From Lysinibacillus contaminans (lineage in GTDB: Bacteria; Bacillota; Bacilli; Bacillales_A; Planococcaceae), in NCBI RefSeq assembly GCF_001278945.1, contig NZ_LGRV01000003.1, positions 1,984,001 to 2,048,000 of the forward strand: a stretch of DNA of 64,000 nt, in the 5' to 3' direction. Each line of letters opens with the position of its first letter. Positions within the stretch are counted from its first letter, which is position 1. A program made the position numbers and the translations under genes. This document shows, one piece after another, positions 53,737 to 62,319 of the stretch. The notes beneath the pieces were generated by a model, which was given only the letters and a program-made list of their open reading frames with translations, did no database searches and was not told the DNA's origin.

Positions 53737-55128
53737 ATGGGGATTGAATTAACAGCTCTCCATTGGATTTATGTTGTATTTATTGTATTGATTATTGGGT
53801 TTATGGTTAGACGTCGAGATACTACCCTCATTTGTATTATCGGTATTTTCATGATAGCTATTGTCGCTACGGGCGATATTACTTCTTCGATTAGTGGTGT
53901 TTTTAATAGCTTTATTTATGCCATTACAGAGCTGTTATCAACCATCTTAATCATATCCATTATTGTTGCGATGAGCCGGGTGCTCATGAAATCAGGTATT
54001 AATGAGGTCATGGTTGCACCTTTTACGAAAATCATTAAAACACCGACACTTGCCTATTGGACGATTGGCATTTTAATGATGGTCATCTCTTGGTTCTTCT
54101 GGCCATCACCAGCAGTCGCACTTTTAGGAGCAGTTCTATTACCCGTAGCTATTCGTGCCGGCTTACCCGCTCTAGGTGTGGCGATGGCGATGAACCTATT
54201 TGGTCACGGTATTGCCTTATCGAGTGACTTTGTCATTCAAGGGGCTCCAAAATTAACGGCAGATGCAGCTGGGATTCCAGTTGGAGATGTTGTTAGCGCA
54301 AGTATACCACTTGTTATTACAATGGGGCTCGTCACGACGATTGTTGCCTATATTTTACTAAGACGTGATATGAAGCGTGGGACTCTTGAATTGATCGGTA
54401 CTAACGATGAAGAAAAAGAGCAAGAGACTGTCGAGAATTTGCTCACAAAAGGACAAAAACGTTTTTTTGCCATACTTATTCCTATTGCATTTTTAGCAGA
54501 TGTCGTTGCGATGTCCATTTTAAAATTACAAGGTGGGGATGCAACCGCATTAATTGGTGGAACGGCAGTCTTTATTTTACTAATCCTTTCCCTAGTTGCA
54601 CATAAAAAAGAAGGGCTTGAAAAGACAACAAGTTATTTAATCCAAGGTTTTCAATTTGGCTTTAAAGTATTTGGACCAGTCATTCCAATTGCCGCTTTCT
54701 TTTACTTAGGGGATTCAGGTTTCAATCAAATCATTGGTGACTTTTTACCAAAAGCTTCACATGGTATTGTCAATGACCTCGGTGTTGGTTTAGCAGCGAT
54801 TGTTCCTTTAACAAAAGAAATTGCGGTTATTACTTTAGCCATCGTTGGTGCCATTACAGGATTAGATGGTTCTGGATTTTCCGGCATATCTTTAGCAGGT
54901 TCTGTCGGTAGTTTGTTCGGTAATGCCATAGGTGAGGGCACCGCTACATTAACAGCACTCGGACAAATTACAGCAATTTGGGTTGGAGGGGGGACGTTAA
55001 TTCCTTGGGCACTAATTCCTGCTGCCGCAATTTGTAACGTTAGTCCATTTGAGCTCGCACGCCGTAACTTACTGCCCGTACTCATTGGGCTCATTGCCAC
55101 AACCATCGTTGCGGTATTTTTAATATAA
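53737..55128 (+). CDS. Ion-transporter-superfamily permease, substrate unknown
   Basis: 463 residues with about 11-12 membrane segments and a central cytoplasmic loop (around 225-245, EEKEQETVENLL). The arrangement, including GHGIALSSDFVIQGAPKLTA and GEGTATLTALGQITAIWVGGG, suggests the ArsB/CitMHS/GntP-like ion transporter superfamily; I cannot name the family exactly. ATG 53737 is preceded by GAGGGGG. It lies about 200 bases after the PTS genes and may be separately transcribed. Substrate not predictable. Confidence 0.65.
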   Translation: MGIELTALHWIYVVFIVLIIGFMVRRRDTTLICIIGIFMIAIVATGDITSSISGVFNSFIYAITELLSTILIISIIVAMSRVLMKSGINEVMVAPFTKIIKTPTLAYWTIGILMMVISWFFWPSPAVALLGAVLLPVAIRAGLPALGVAMAMNLFGHGIALSSDFVIQGAPKLTADAAGIPVGDVVSASIPLVITMGLVTTIVAYILLRRDMKRGTLELIGTNDEEKEQETVENLLTKGQKRFFAILIPIAFLADVVAMSILKLQGGDATALIGGTAVFILLILSLVAHKKEGLEKTTSYLIQGFQFGFKVFGPVIPIAAFFYLGDSGFNQIIGDFLPKASHGIVNDLGVGLAAIVPLTKEIAVITLAIVGAITGLDGSGFSGISLAGSVGSLFGNAIGEGTATLTALGQITAIWVGGGTLIPWALIPAAAICNVSPFELARRNLLPVLIGLIATTIVAVFLI

Positions 55129-55137
55129 CCCATATAT

Positions 55138-55176
55138 AAAAAAACAGCGTATGTAAGAATAATTTACATACGCTGG
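55138..55176. terminator. Terminator between convergent genes
   Basis: Stem CAGCGTATGTAA with TTACATACGCTG, 6-base loop. On the minus strand it is followed by T7, so it mainly ends the DUF3784 operon; it may also serve the plus strand. Confidence 0.82.
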
Positions 55177-55206
55177 GTTTTACGTTTACTATTAAACATA
55201 GATAAA

Positions 55207-55485
55207 TTATTCAACCATTTTGACATTCACAAAAATCACCAGACTCACCATTACCCCAACTACTAGCATTACTAAATATTCAACTGACTTTACATCCACT
55301 ACAGCGCCAATAATTAAAATACTACCTAGCAACACGTTTGCGCCACCAACTAAATGAGCTAACTTTACTTTATCCTTTACTCTTTTTTCATTAAAACCAG
55401 ATAGTAGCCAAGTTTGTTTTTTTACGCCGATTAAATAACCTAAAGCTAGTAAAATCACTCCAATGATTAGTAAGCTCGCATCCAT
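55207..55485 (-). CDS. DUF3784-type small membrane protein
   Basis: 92 residues, three membrane segments. The loop after the first segment (KKQTWLLSGFNEKRVKDK) carries the SGFN motif typical of DUF3784 proteins. ATG 55485 with AAGGGG 9 bases upstream is preferred to an ATG three codons earlier. Last gene of an XRE regulator operon. Function unknown. Confidence 0.75.
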   Translation of the reverse strand: MDASLLIIGVILLALGYLIGVKKQTWLLSGFNEKRVKDKVKLAHLVGGANVLLGSILIIGAVVDVKSVEYLVMLVVGVMVSLVIFVNVKMVE

Positions 55486-55498
55486 AATATCCATCCCC

Positions 55499-55861
55499 TT
55501 AAAGTTTTTTGATAATTGTCGGTACTATATAAAACGGAATAAACAAAGTTAGTAGTAGGTAGATTAATAGCATTTGTAAATCTAAATCCACCGGCAATAG
55601 CCCTTTATTATTTATCAATAAAACAAGTATTAACACTGCATTCAAGAGTATCATTGTACGTAAGGACCATTTTGATATATTTGCATTTACTCTTTCATCA
55701 AACTCAATATCTTCATCTTGCATGTGAACCCGATAATATTTAGCAAATACTATGGCGATTGACGCTATACCTAGTAATAGCCACTTCAGCCAAGAGCTTT
55801 CTAAGCCAAATGAAACAAGCACTAGTAACCCAATTGGTATATACGTAAAAATCTTATTCAT
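55499..55861 (-). CDS. Small membrane protein, DUF2178-like
   Basis: 120 residues, four hydrophobic segments in two hairpins (about 5-40 and 70-118) flanking a short acidic loop with FDERVNANISKWS, similar to DUF2178 proteins that accompany small XRE regulators. Start overlaps the regulator stop by four bases (ATGA). Possibly a membrane anchor or antagonist for the regulator; unproven. Confidence 0.65.
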   Translation of the reverse strand: MNKIFTYIPIGLLVLVSFGLESSWLKWLLLGIASIAIVFAKYYRVHMQDEDIEFDERVNANISKWSLRTMILLNAVLILVLLINNKGLLPVDLDLQMLLIYLLLTLFIPFYIVPTIIKKL

Positions 55862-56076
55862 TCCTCATCCTCCATCCAAAATAATTTGTCAATTGATGTG
55901 TGTAGTGCTGCTGCGATTAATAAACACACTTTGATCGTTGGATTATATTTCTGAGCTTCGATTAAATTCATCGTCTGTCTCGTCACACCAATCATTTTTG
56001 CTAACTCACCTTGCGTCATGTTCCCTTGTTCAATTCTTATTAACTTGACACAGTTTTTTACTTGAACATCCTTCAA
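55858..56076 (-). CDS. XRE-family transcriptional regulator
   Basis: 72 residues, essentially a lone helix-turn-helix: MTQGELAKMIGVTRQTMNLIEAQKYNP then LLIAAALHTSIDKLFWM, the compact YgzD/YozG-type regulator. The start chosen is TTG 56074-56076, 8 bases after GAGAGGAG; upstream ATGs would add up to 27 residues without a ribosome binding site and exceed the usual 65-75 residue length. Two tandem 20-bp repeats upstream are probable operators. Confidence 0.82.
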   Translation of the reverse strand: MKDVQVKNCVKLIRIEQGNMTQGELAKMIGVTRQTMNLIEAQKYNPTIKVCLLIAAALHTSIDKLFWMEDEE

Positions 56077-56171
56077 TAAAAATGCTCCTCTCTCATGCAT
56101 TTTAAATACTTCAGTTATTTCGACCATTTTAATTAACCTTTTGTTGTAATTGCTCACCCAACGTTCGTTTT

Positions 56172-56211
56172 AATTGTAACATATAAATTACTATTGTCAC
56201 ATATATATTAC
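56172..56211 (-). promoter_or_regulatory. Promoter with tandem 20-bp operator repeats (XRE operon)
   Basis: Two adjacent direct repeats, AATTGTAACATATAAATTAC (56172-56191) and TATTGTCACATATATATTAC (56192-56211), 17 of 20 identical. On the minus strand they contain -35 GTGACA (56195-56200), a 16-base spacer and -10 TACAAT (56173-56178), so a bound regulator would cover the promoter. Confidence 0.65.
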
Positions 56212-56426
56212 TTTTATAAAAATTTAAAGCAACAAAAAACAACTTGTCTAGTAGTACAAGTCGTTTTCCACTCATATTATTTTAAATTTTTACTTCCTTA
56301 TTCATGTTGGAACTTTTGCAAAACCAGTAAAAATTGCAATTCTCTTACCTCAGCCAAATTAAAAGGTTAATATTACCAAATCGATGTTAAGATATATGTA
56401 ATTCTTATGTTATGAGGTGAGCTTAG
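56212..56426. other. AT-rich intergenic sequence upstream of the methyltransferase-like gene
   Basis: With the XRE leader it forms a 350-base gap between divergent genes. Apart from the operator repeats I see only AT-rich DNA; no clear plus-strand promoter. Confidence 0.4.
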
Positions 56427-57134
56427 TTGAGCAAAGTAGAGCAGAGCACAAAATTAGATTTAGAAAGAATTGTATTTATCGGGAGAACTTTTGAGGAGTA
56501 TCTAGATATGTTTCTCCTCTCGCAAGAAGATTTGGAGGGCAAGAAAATTCTTGATTGTCCAGCCGGGGCTTGTTCTTTTACAGCTGTTGGCAACACATTC
56601 GGCTTTGATATTACGGCATGTGACATTGCCTACTATCATGCTGCGGAAGATTTGAAAATTAAAGGACTTCAAGACATTACATATACGATGAAGCATATGG
56701 AAAAAGCGAAGAATATTTTTGTATGGGATTATTATAATGATGTAAAGGATTTACGAAAACACCGTCAAAGTGCTCTAGAAAATTGTACAACGGATATGGC
56801 AAGGTCGAATGGTCGTTATGTGCCAGTGACACTTCCTTCCTTTCCATTTGAGGATGGAGAATTTGACATTATTCTTTCAGCACATTTCCTATTTTCCTAC
56901 GCTGATCGATTGGATTATAATTTTCATGTTGAAACAATAAAAGAATTATTACGGGTGACTAACGAAGAAATCCAAATTTTTCCTTTAGTTGATTTGGAAG
57001 GCAAACGATACAAACATTTAGATAAATTAATATGTTTTCTAGCTGATATTGGCTGTACTGTGCAAGAAATTAAAGTATCGAATGAATTTCAGAAACATGC
57101 AAATTCAATGTTGAAAATCATAAAAGGAAAATAG
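56427..57134 (+). CDS. Class I SAM-dependent methyltransferase-like protein
   Basis: 235 residues. Motif I-like region KILDCPAGACSFTAVGNTFGFDITACDIAYY (about 38-70) has CPAG where most class I enzymes have G-x-G, and motif IV region DGEFDIILSAHFLFSYAD (about 148-165) matches a methyltransferase core. The enzyme family and substrate are not recognised. Start TTG 56427 follows GAGGTGAG at 7 bases. Monocistronic. Confidence 0.75.
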   Translation: MSKVEQSTKLDLERIVFIGRTFEEYLDMFLLSQEDLEGKKILDCPAGACSFTAVGNTFGFDITACDIAYYHAAEDLKIKGLQDITYTMKHMEKAKNIFVWDYYNDVKDLRKHRQSALENCTTDMARSNGRYVPVTLPSFPFEDGEFDIILSAHFLFSYADRLDYNFHVETIKELLRVTNEEIQIFPLVDLEGKRYKHLDKLICFLADIGCTVQEIKVSNEFQKHANSMLKIIKGK

Positions 57135-57140
57135 CAAAGA

Positions 57141-57166
57141 GATGACTTCCAATCTGGAGTCATCTA
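57141..57166 (+). terminator. Weak terminator after the methyltransferase-like gene
   Basis: Stem GATGACTTCC with GGAGTCATC (one mismatch) a few bases past the stop, followed by TACTTT. Confidence 0.45.
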
Positions 57167-57448
57167 CTTTAAATTACCAGATGTGTTGATTAGGGAAATA
57201 TTAGGTTGTTATTCACCTGTAAATTGGTTGTTTTTATACTCAATACTAAATTTTTTCTTGATTGTAGCGAAGGGTGCTCGACTCCTGCGGGAAATACAAG
57301 CTAACCGAGACCCTGGACTGAGCATAGCGAAGGAAGCGGCTCGGTGCTTGCCCGCGGAAAGCGAGCTACCCGTAGCGGAAATCAACTTCCCATTTTAACA
57401 GAAATGGTTAAATTCGGTTAATCAACACACCTGTTAAATTACATTACT
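57167..57448. other. Intergenic region carrying an extragenic repeat
   Basis: Contains the palindromic repeat at 57265-57392. The plus-strand frame 57183-57398 has no ribosome binding site and merely reads through the repeat. Confidence 0.6.
57265..57392. repeat. Long imperfect palindromic extragenic repeat
   Basis: Nested complementary segments in order: GGTGCTCG, CCTGCGGG, CAAGC, ACCGAG, then a 30-base apex, CTCGGT, GCTTG, CCCGCGG, CGAGCTACC. It would fold into a hairpin of about 98 bases (57273-57370), followed by GCGGAAATCAAC. Higher GC than its surroundings. It looks like the dispersed extragenic elements of unknown function found in Bacillaceae genomes. Confidence 0.7.
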
Positions 57449-57829
57449 TTATAAGAAATGTTTTTTTGAAATCTGATTAAGTATCTGTCGTAGTTGTTCC
57501 TCGCTGATTCCCTTCACATATGCCTCTACTAGCAATTGCTCCAGATTACACGAAATTTGTTGTAGTTCAATATCGTCTATAGATCCTGATTTTTTTGCCA
57601 AAATAAAGGCTCTACTGTTAGGTTTCATTGTTATAAGGCCCTTTTTTTGAAGTTCCTTGTAGCTTTTATGAACCGTATGTAAATGTATTTTTGTTTGCTT
57701 AGCCATATCACGAATAGAAGGCAATTGGTCGCCACATCGTAAATTCCCTATAGCGATTTCTAAAATAATTTGCTGAACTAGTTGCTGATAAAGGGGAATT
57801 TGGCTATTCATATTTAGAGATATTTTCAA
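57449..57829 (-). CDS. GntR-family regulator (YtrA subfamily)
   Basis: 126 residues: N-terminal winged helix (IPLYQQLVQQIILEIAIGNLRCGDQLPSIRDMA, then HTVHKSYKELQKKGLI) and a short C-terminal helical region, the YtrA-type layout without a ligand domain. Start TTG 57829 after GGGTGAATTAAA. Last gene of the operon with the two ABC genes, which such regulators usually control. Confidence 0.88.
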   Translation of the reverse strand: MKISLNMNSQIPLYQQLVQQIILEIAIGNLRCGDQLPSIRDMAKQTKIHLHTVHKSYKELQKKGLITMKPNSRAFILAKKSGSIDDIELQQISCNLEQLLVEAYVKGISEEQLRQILNQISKKHFL

Positions 57830-57860
57830 TTTAATTCACCCATCCCCTCGTATTTTTCAT

Positions 57861-58640
57861 TTAAAATTTCTTTTTTGCAATCCAATAATGTATTATAAGT
57901 GCCATTCCTAATATTATAAGAAGTGTCGCTATAATATTGACTTCCCACCAATCCCCCATACTACCTGTGGCTAAAACACTTGTGGCACGTAGACTAACAC
58001 CTGCAGGATTTAAGGCGCCTATTAACGGATGTAAACCAGCAGTCATCCGGCATAGTAAAAGCACCACAATCCCTACTAACGCAATAAACGCAGGGCTATT
58101 AAAAAACGTACTCAACATGGTTACTAAAGTAATTAGGAATAACAACCAAATACAGTACAAGACAAATGCTAATATAGCTTGTGGAATTGGTACGGATGTA
58201 AATAAATACGCTGTATAACCATATGACACGGCATAACCAATCGCTATAGAAAAAATCGCCAAAAAATAATGAGTCATAATCTTACTTCCGATATAAGAAG
58301 AAATAGACACGGGTCTCGTTAAAATAAATGCCAACATCCCATTTACTTTTTCAGCTTGAATGACACTCATGGCAGCAACAACAAGGATGATAATACCTAA
58401 CTGATCAAACTGTGAGCCCAACGTTGATGCTAGTACTTCACTCCCATCAGGTCTCGCCATCGTCGGATCAATAAGTATTCCTTCTACGCCCCCAAGCTTC
58501 TCTAAAATAACGGGTAAATAATACATCGAGATTGGTTGCATAAGTCCTAACAGCATAAAAACAACCGGAAGCCATATTATTTTCAACTCACGAATCATTT
58601 GATCAAATTCTTTTTTACTTAATACCGCAAAATTATTCAT
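57861..58640 (-). CDS. ABC transporter permease (YxlG-like)
   Basis: 259 residues, six membrane segments of the ABC-2 type with the block NGMLAFILTRPVSISSYIGSK common in this group. It overlaps the ATPase stop by four bases (ATGA). Together with the ATPase and the small membrane protein upstream it resembles yxlE-yxlF-yxlG of B. subtilis. Substrate unknown, possibly a peptide or lantibiotic. Confidence 0.85.
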   Translation of the reverse strand: MNNFAVLSKKEFDQMIRELKIIWLPVVFMLLGLMQPISMYYLPVILEKLGGVEGILIDPTMARPDGSEVLASTLGSQFDQLGIIILVVAAMSVIQAEKVNGMLAFILTRPVSISSYIGSKIMTHYFLAIFSIAIGYAVSYGYTAYLFTSVPIPQAILAFVLYCIWLLFLITLVTMLSTFFNSPAFIALVGIVVLLLCRMTAGLHPLIGALNPAGVSLRATSVLATGSMGDWWEVNIIATLLIILGMALIIHYWIAKKKF

Positions 58641-59545
58641 ACCTTCACCACCAATGCTAAGAATATCTCTTCAAGACTTTCCCTAACCCCTATCTCGAAC
58701 TTTTTAAATCCGATTTTCCGATCCATACCATGTTGGAGTAATCGATATGCATCGTCTTCCATTTGTTGCACACTTATTTTAAATCCATCTCCAAAGTTTT
58801 CAATTCCCTTCACATACGGCAAATTTTCTACTTGGTTTAGCCATTCATAATCTTCTTTTCGAATCGTTAAGTAAATAGCGGATTCTTGACTACGATTAAG
58901 TAGCTGCGTTTTTGTTGCGTCTTCAATTTTCTGACCGTCTTTAATGACAACGAAACGCTCACAGATTTCTTCCGCATCGCCCAATATATGAGTAGATATT
59001 AAAATCGTCGTTTCTTTTTTAATTTCTTTTAGTAGATTCAATACCTCCCTACGCCCAATTGGATCTAGTGCTGATACAGGTTCATCCATGATGATTAAAG
59101 TTGGTTTGTGTAGTAAGGCTTGTGCAATACCCAATCGCTGCTTCATGCCCCCTGAAAATGTTCCGACCTTGGCCTGTGCTTCTTTCTCCAACCCTACCTT
59201 TTCTAAGATAAGAGGAATATCTTTATGTAAATGAGACTTAGAGATTCCTGAGAGTTTTCCCATGAACAATAAGGTCTCAAATGCTGTCATCCACGAGTAA
59301 AAATTCGGATATTGAGGCAAATAACCGATTTGATCTTTCTTAGTGGAAATTTTTTGTCCATCTAGAAGAATATAACCTTCATCTGCACTAAGAATATCTG
59401 CAATAATCTGAATTAACGTGGATTTCCCTGCACCATTTGGCCCGATTAAACCAACACAATCATTCACCTCAATTACCATTGAAAAACGATCCACTGCTGT
59501 TTTATGCTTAAACTTTTTGGTAACATTATTGATTTCTAATCGCAT
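58637..59545 (-). CDS. ABC transporter ATP-binding protein (YxlF-like)
   Basis: 302 residues. Walker A GPNGAGKST (35-43), Q-loop YLPQYPNFYSW, signature FSGGMKQRLGIAQAL, Walker B LIIMDEPVSALD. The start overlaps the upstream gene by 20 bases; ATG 59545 has AAAGG about 12 bases upstream, and an ATG four codons earlier lies directly on that site, so the exact start is uncertain. Confidence 0.88.
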   Translation of the reverse strand: MRLEINNVTKKFKHKTAVDRFSMVIEVNDCVGLIGPNGAGKSTLIQIIADILSADEGYILLDGQKISTKKDQIGYLPQYPNFYSWMTAFETLLFMGKLSGISKSHLHKDIPLILEKVGLEKEAQAKVGTFSGGMKQRLGIAQALLHKPTLIIMDEPVSALDPIGRREVLNLLKEIKKETTILISTHILGDAEEICERFVVIKDGQKIEDATKTQLLNRSQESAIYLTIRKEDYEWLNQVENLPYVKGIENFGDGFKISVQQMEDDAYRLLQHGMDRKIGFKKFEIGVRESLEEIFLALVVKV

Positions 59546-59780
59546 GTTTGTTGACATCCTTTCTACCAATCACAAAGTATAAGATTGGTCCAAGTGTATT
59601 AAAAAATACAATAACAATCGTCCAGAGAAGTACGTTTTCTCTTGTTGCGCGATGACGATATAAATCCACTAAAGCAATCAGTATTAGTAAAAATCCAACG
59701 AGTAGAAAAGGGACAATTATTGGTAGTATGCTCCCCCAATTTATTTGACTGATTTCATCAAAACCATAATGCAATTTCAT
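59526..59780 (-). CDS. Small PLDc_N-type membrane protein (YxlE-like)
   Basis: 84 residues with two membrane segments (about 19-39 and 50-70) and the phospholipase D N-terminal signature DLYRHRATRENVLLWTIVI and FNTLGPILYFVIGRKD. It has no catalytic domain. Such proteins accompany YxlF/YxlG transporters in the B. subtilis sigY operon. First gene of the operon, directly behind the GATAAC-type operator. Confidence 0.82.
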   Translation of the reverse strand: MKLHYGFDEISQINWGSILPIIVPFLLVGFLLILIALVDLYRHRATRENVLLWTIVIVFFNTLGPILYFVIGRKDVNKHAIRNQ

Positions 59781-59798
59781 AACTAGTTACCCTCTTTC

Positions 59799-59822
59799 GT
59801 TATCATTATCGATAACGATAAC
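59799..59822. promoter_or_regulatory. Operator of four GATAAC-type half-sites
   Basis: Four contiguous 6-base half-sites, GTTATC, ATTATC, GATAAC, GATAAC, form a 24-bp inverted repeat with one mismatch. It lies just upstream of the ribosome binding site of the YxlE-like gene, between this operon and the divergent winged-helix regulator. Confidence 0.7.
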
Positions 59823-59967
59823 AGATATGGAAAATTATTTCACCTCTTTTTTTCACTATACATCTGTTTAAATTTATATTATATTTTTTGATAATGTTCT
59901 CATTTTAAATAACAATTTATGTTTATCATTGATGACTCAACAAAAAAACATATTGGAGGAACTAATT

Positions 59968-60507
59968 ATGCGCAATAAAGCAGAGGTTTTAATGCATCCT
60001 GTGAGAATGAAAATTATACAGGCACTTATTCCACAGAAAGAAGATGGCTTAAGCACATTAGAGTTGATTTCGATTATTAAGGATGTCCCTCAAGCCACAT
60101 TATATCGGCATATTCAAATTTTAATGGATACAAATGTCATAAAAATAGTAAAGGAACGAAAAGTACGCTCTGTTACTGAGAAATTTTATTCGTTAAATGG
60201 GGATGCGTCACTATTAGACCAGGAGGATTGGCAGCGTCTATCCAAGGAGCAAAAGCTAAACTATATTTCCTATTATCAATTAATGTTATTATCCCAATAT
60301 CAAAACTATTTAACTTCACTTGAGGAAAAGGAGTCTACCGAAGATACCGCAACTTTTTCATTAGTAGAGTTGTCTTTATCCAACGAACAATTCATACAAT
60401 TTCAAAATGAGTTAAACAATTTAGTGACTAAATTTTATAAAATGGGCAACCAAAATGAAGAAACTGAAACGAAAACTTTTGCTATAAACATTATTCCAAG
60501 ATCATAA
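59968..60507 (+). CDS. Winged-helix (ArsR-like) transcriptional regulator
   Basis: 179 residues: N-terminal winged helix (LMHPVRMKIIQALIPQ, then TLELISIIKDVPQATLYRHIQILMDTNVI) followed by a helical region of about 90 residues. No metal-binding cysteines. ATG 59968 has GGAGG 8 bases upstream; a longer in-frame start at 59929 has none. Divergent from the YxlE-F-G-like operon across the GATAAC operator and thus a candidate regulator of it. Confidence 0.82.
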   Translation: MRNKAEVLMHPVRMKIIQALIPQKEDGLSTLELISIIKDVPQATLYRHIQILMDTNVIKIVKERKVRSVTEKFYSLNGDASLLDQEDWQRLSKEQKLNYISYYQLMLLSQYQNYLTSLEEKESTEDTATFSLVELSLSNEQFIQFQNELNNLVTKFYKMGNQNEETETKTFAINIIPRS

Positions 60508-60627
60508 ATTGTAGAGGCTCTAAAAAGACATATACACATAAATCATGTTAAATTTATAAGAGCACGGATAACCGATTAGTTTAAAAACAGAACTATTTAA
60601 TGTTTTAAAAAGAAATGGAGAAGATGA

Positions 60628-61488
60628 ATGAAGAATCAAAAATTATTAGAAAAAATTATAAGAGCTATAATGATTATCATTGGTGCAGTCATCACAGCTT
60701 ACGGACTAGAAGCTGTGTTAATTCCAAACGCCGTTATTGACGGTGGCGTTACAGGGATTAGTATTATGGGAGCACATTTATTTGGTATTCCATTAGGTGT
60801 ATTCCTGTTTGTGTTAAATATTCCGTTTGTTTATTTAGGCTACAAACAAGTCGGAAAAACATTTGCGATTATGAGTATTGTAGGGATTGCAGCTTTATCG
60901 ATTTCGACAGTACTTTTACACAATGTTGAGACAATTTTAGGACCTGAAGATCCTTTATTAGTCGTATTAGCTGGTGGTCTTCTGTTAGGTGTTGGTATCG
61001 GGATCGTATTACGTAACGGTGGAGCTTTGGATGGCTCTGAAGTTTTAGCGGTCTTACTTTCGCGTAAAATACCATTTTCAGTCGGCGATATTATTTTATT
61101 TATTAATGCCTTTATTTTTATCGGCGCAAGCTTTATCTTCGGTCTCGAAAGTGCATTATACTCCGCTTTAACCTACTACATTGCGAAAAATGTCATTGAT
61201 ATTATTCAAGTCGGTTTAGAAAAATCGAAGTCTGTTCGTGTTGTCAGTCGTAAATCAGAAGAAATTGGAGACGCCATTCAATCACGTTTAGGTCGTGGTG
61301 TTACGTACTCACAAGGCCGAGGTGGTTTTTCTAACGAATCCACAGAAATTTTAGACTGCGTTATTAACCGAATGGAGGAAAATAAGCTAGTCTCCATTAT
61401 TAAAGATATAGATCCTGGTGCTTTTGTCGTTATTTCCGACGTATCAGAAGTACGTGGCGGTAGCTTCAAAAAACGAGATATTCACTAA
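60628..61488 (+). CDS. YitT-family membrane protein (copy 2)
   Basis: 286 residues with the same architecture as copy 1: membrane YitT domain (GGVTGISIMGAHLFG, NIPFVYLGYK, RNGGALDGSEVLAVLL) and C-terminal DUF2179 (RGVTYSQGRGGF, AFVVISDVSEVRGGSF). AAATGGAGAAG precedes the ATG. Divergent enough from copy 1 not to be a recent duplication. Function unknown. Confidence 0.87.
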   Translation: MKNQKLLEKIIRAIMIIIGAVITAYGLEAVLIPNAVIDGGVTGISIMGAHLFGIPLGVFLFVLNIPFVYLGYKQVGKTFAIMSIVGIAALSISTVLLHNVETILGPEDPLLVVLAGGLLLGVGIGIVLRNGGALDGSEVLAVLLSRKIPFSVGDIILFINAFIFIGASFIFGLESALYSALTYYIAKNVIDIIQVGLEKSKSVRVVSRKSEEIGDAIQSRLGRGVTYSQGRGGFSNESTEILDCVINRMEENKLVSIIKDIDPGAFVVISDVSEVRGGSFKKRDIH

Positions 61489-61657
61489 AAAATTTTAAAG
61501 CTTCATCTTATCCACGATTGATGACCGCCTTTAAATTTTTCGAAATAACTACCTTTCACAATGGGTGAACAAGTATTAACTATTACTCGCTATTTACGCC
61601 ATTCACTGTTACAATAGGCTTTGTACTTTGTCACACTTGCATTTTAGCGATGGGCAA

Positions 61658-61700
61658 ATAAAAACGAGCAATCCTTTTTTTGAGGATTGCTCGTTTTTAT
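61658..61700. terminator. Bidirectional terminator between convergent genes
   Basis: 14-bp perfect stem AAAACGAGCAATCC/GGATTGCTCGTTTT, 9-base T-rich loop, T runs on both strands. Confidence 0.88.
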
Positions 61701-61706
61701 TTATTT

Positions 61707-61889
61707 TTATCCGATTATTTCTTTTTTGACATTCGAATATGCTGTATGAATATCAGAAAGATGGGCTTCATCTCGTTGAACAAATTCTGCTACTAGCTCT
61801 TTTAATGTTTTGGTGGCACCATCTAATTGCTTTAGCATAATTTCGTTTTTGAAAATATTTTCATAATATTCGACTACTAGTTGATTCAT
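61707..61889 (-). CDS. Small hypothetical protein
   Basis: 60 residues, acidic and helical, from ATG 61889 with AAGGAGTG upstream. A longer in-frame reading (to 62027) has no ribosome binding site. No recognised family; the sequence (NQLVVEYYENIFKNEIMLKQ) has no signal or membrane segment. Ends at a strong terminator. Confidence 0.6.
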   Translation of the reverse strand: MNQLVVEYYENIFKNEIMLKQLDGATKTLKELVAEFVQRDEAHLSDIHTAYSNVKKEIIG

Positions 61890-62319
61890 GTGCAACACTC
61901 CTTCAATTTTTACATAATACGCCGATTGCCCTGTTGAGGTAAGCTTTCTATTATTCCTAAAAGTCACCCTATTGACGATCGAAGTACCATTAGTATGCTG
62001 AAGAATTTCTTCGGTCACACTCAACATTTCCTATACACTCAGTTTTTTACTGTACTAGAAAAAGGCAGATCTCATCGCTTTTATTCATAACATAATTCCA
62101 CTCCTATTACAATATGTAACAGTGGTCATGGAAATGTGCTTCCGATTACAACTAGAGAAAAATTCTATATTTTTCAATTCTATTAAAATTTACCGCTCCT
62201 AAAATTATTTACTTCATAAAAATACGCATACAATTGCTAAAAAATGAATAGGAATCTAATAGAGAAGTATTCCGAAAATTCGCGTGAACTAAAATAATTT
62301 AAAACGGAGTGTGAAGGAT
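61890..62319. other. 430-base intergenic region between divergent genes
   Basis: AT-rich. I see a loose inverted repeat around 62100-62125 (CCACT...AGTGG) but no assignable promoter, RNA or gene. Confidence 0.4.

Noticed and set aside
57183..57398. 71-codon plus-strand ORF
   Set aside because: No ribosome binding site and its last half simply translates the palindromic extragenic repeat.
61890..62027. N-terminal extension of the 60-residue protein to 106 residues
   Set aside because: No ribosome binding site for the longer start, while AAGGAGTG marks the internal ATG at 61889.
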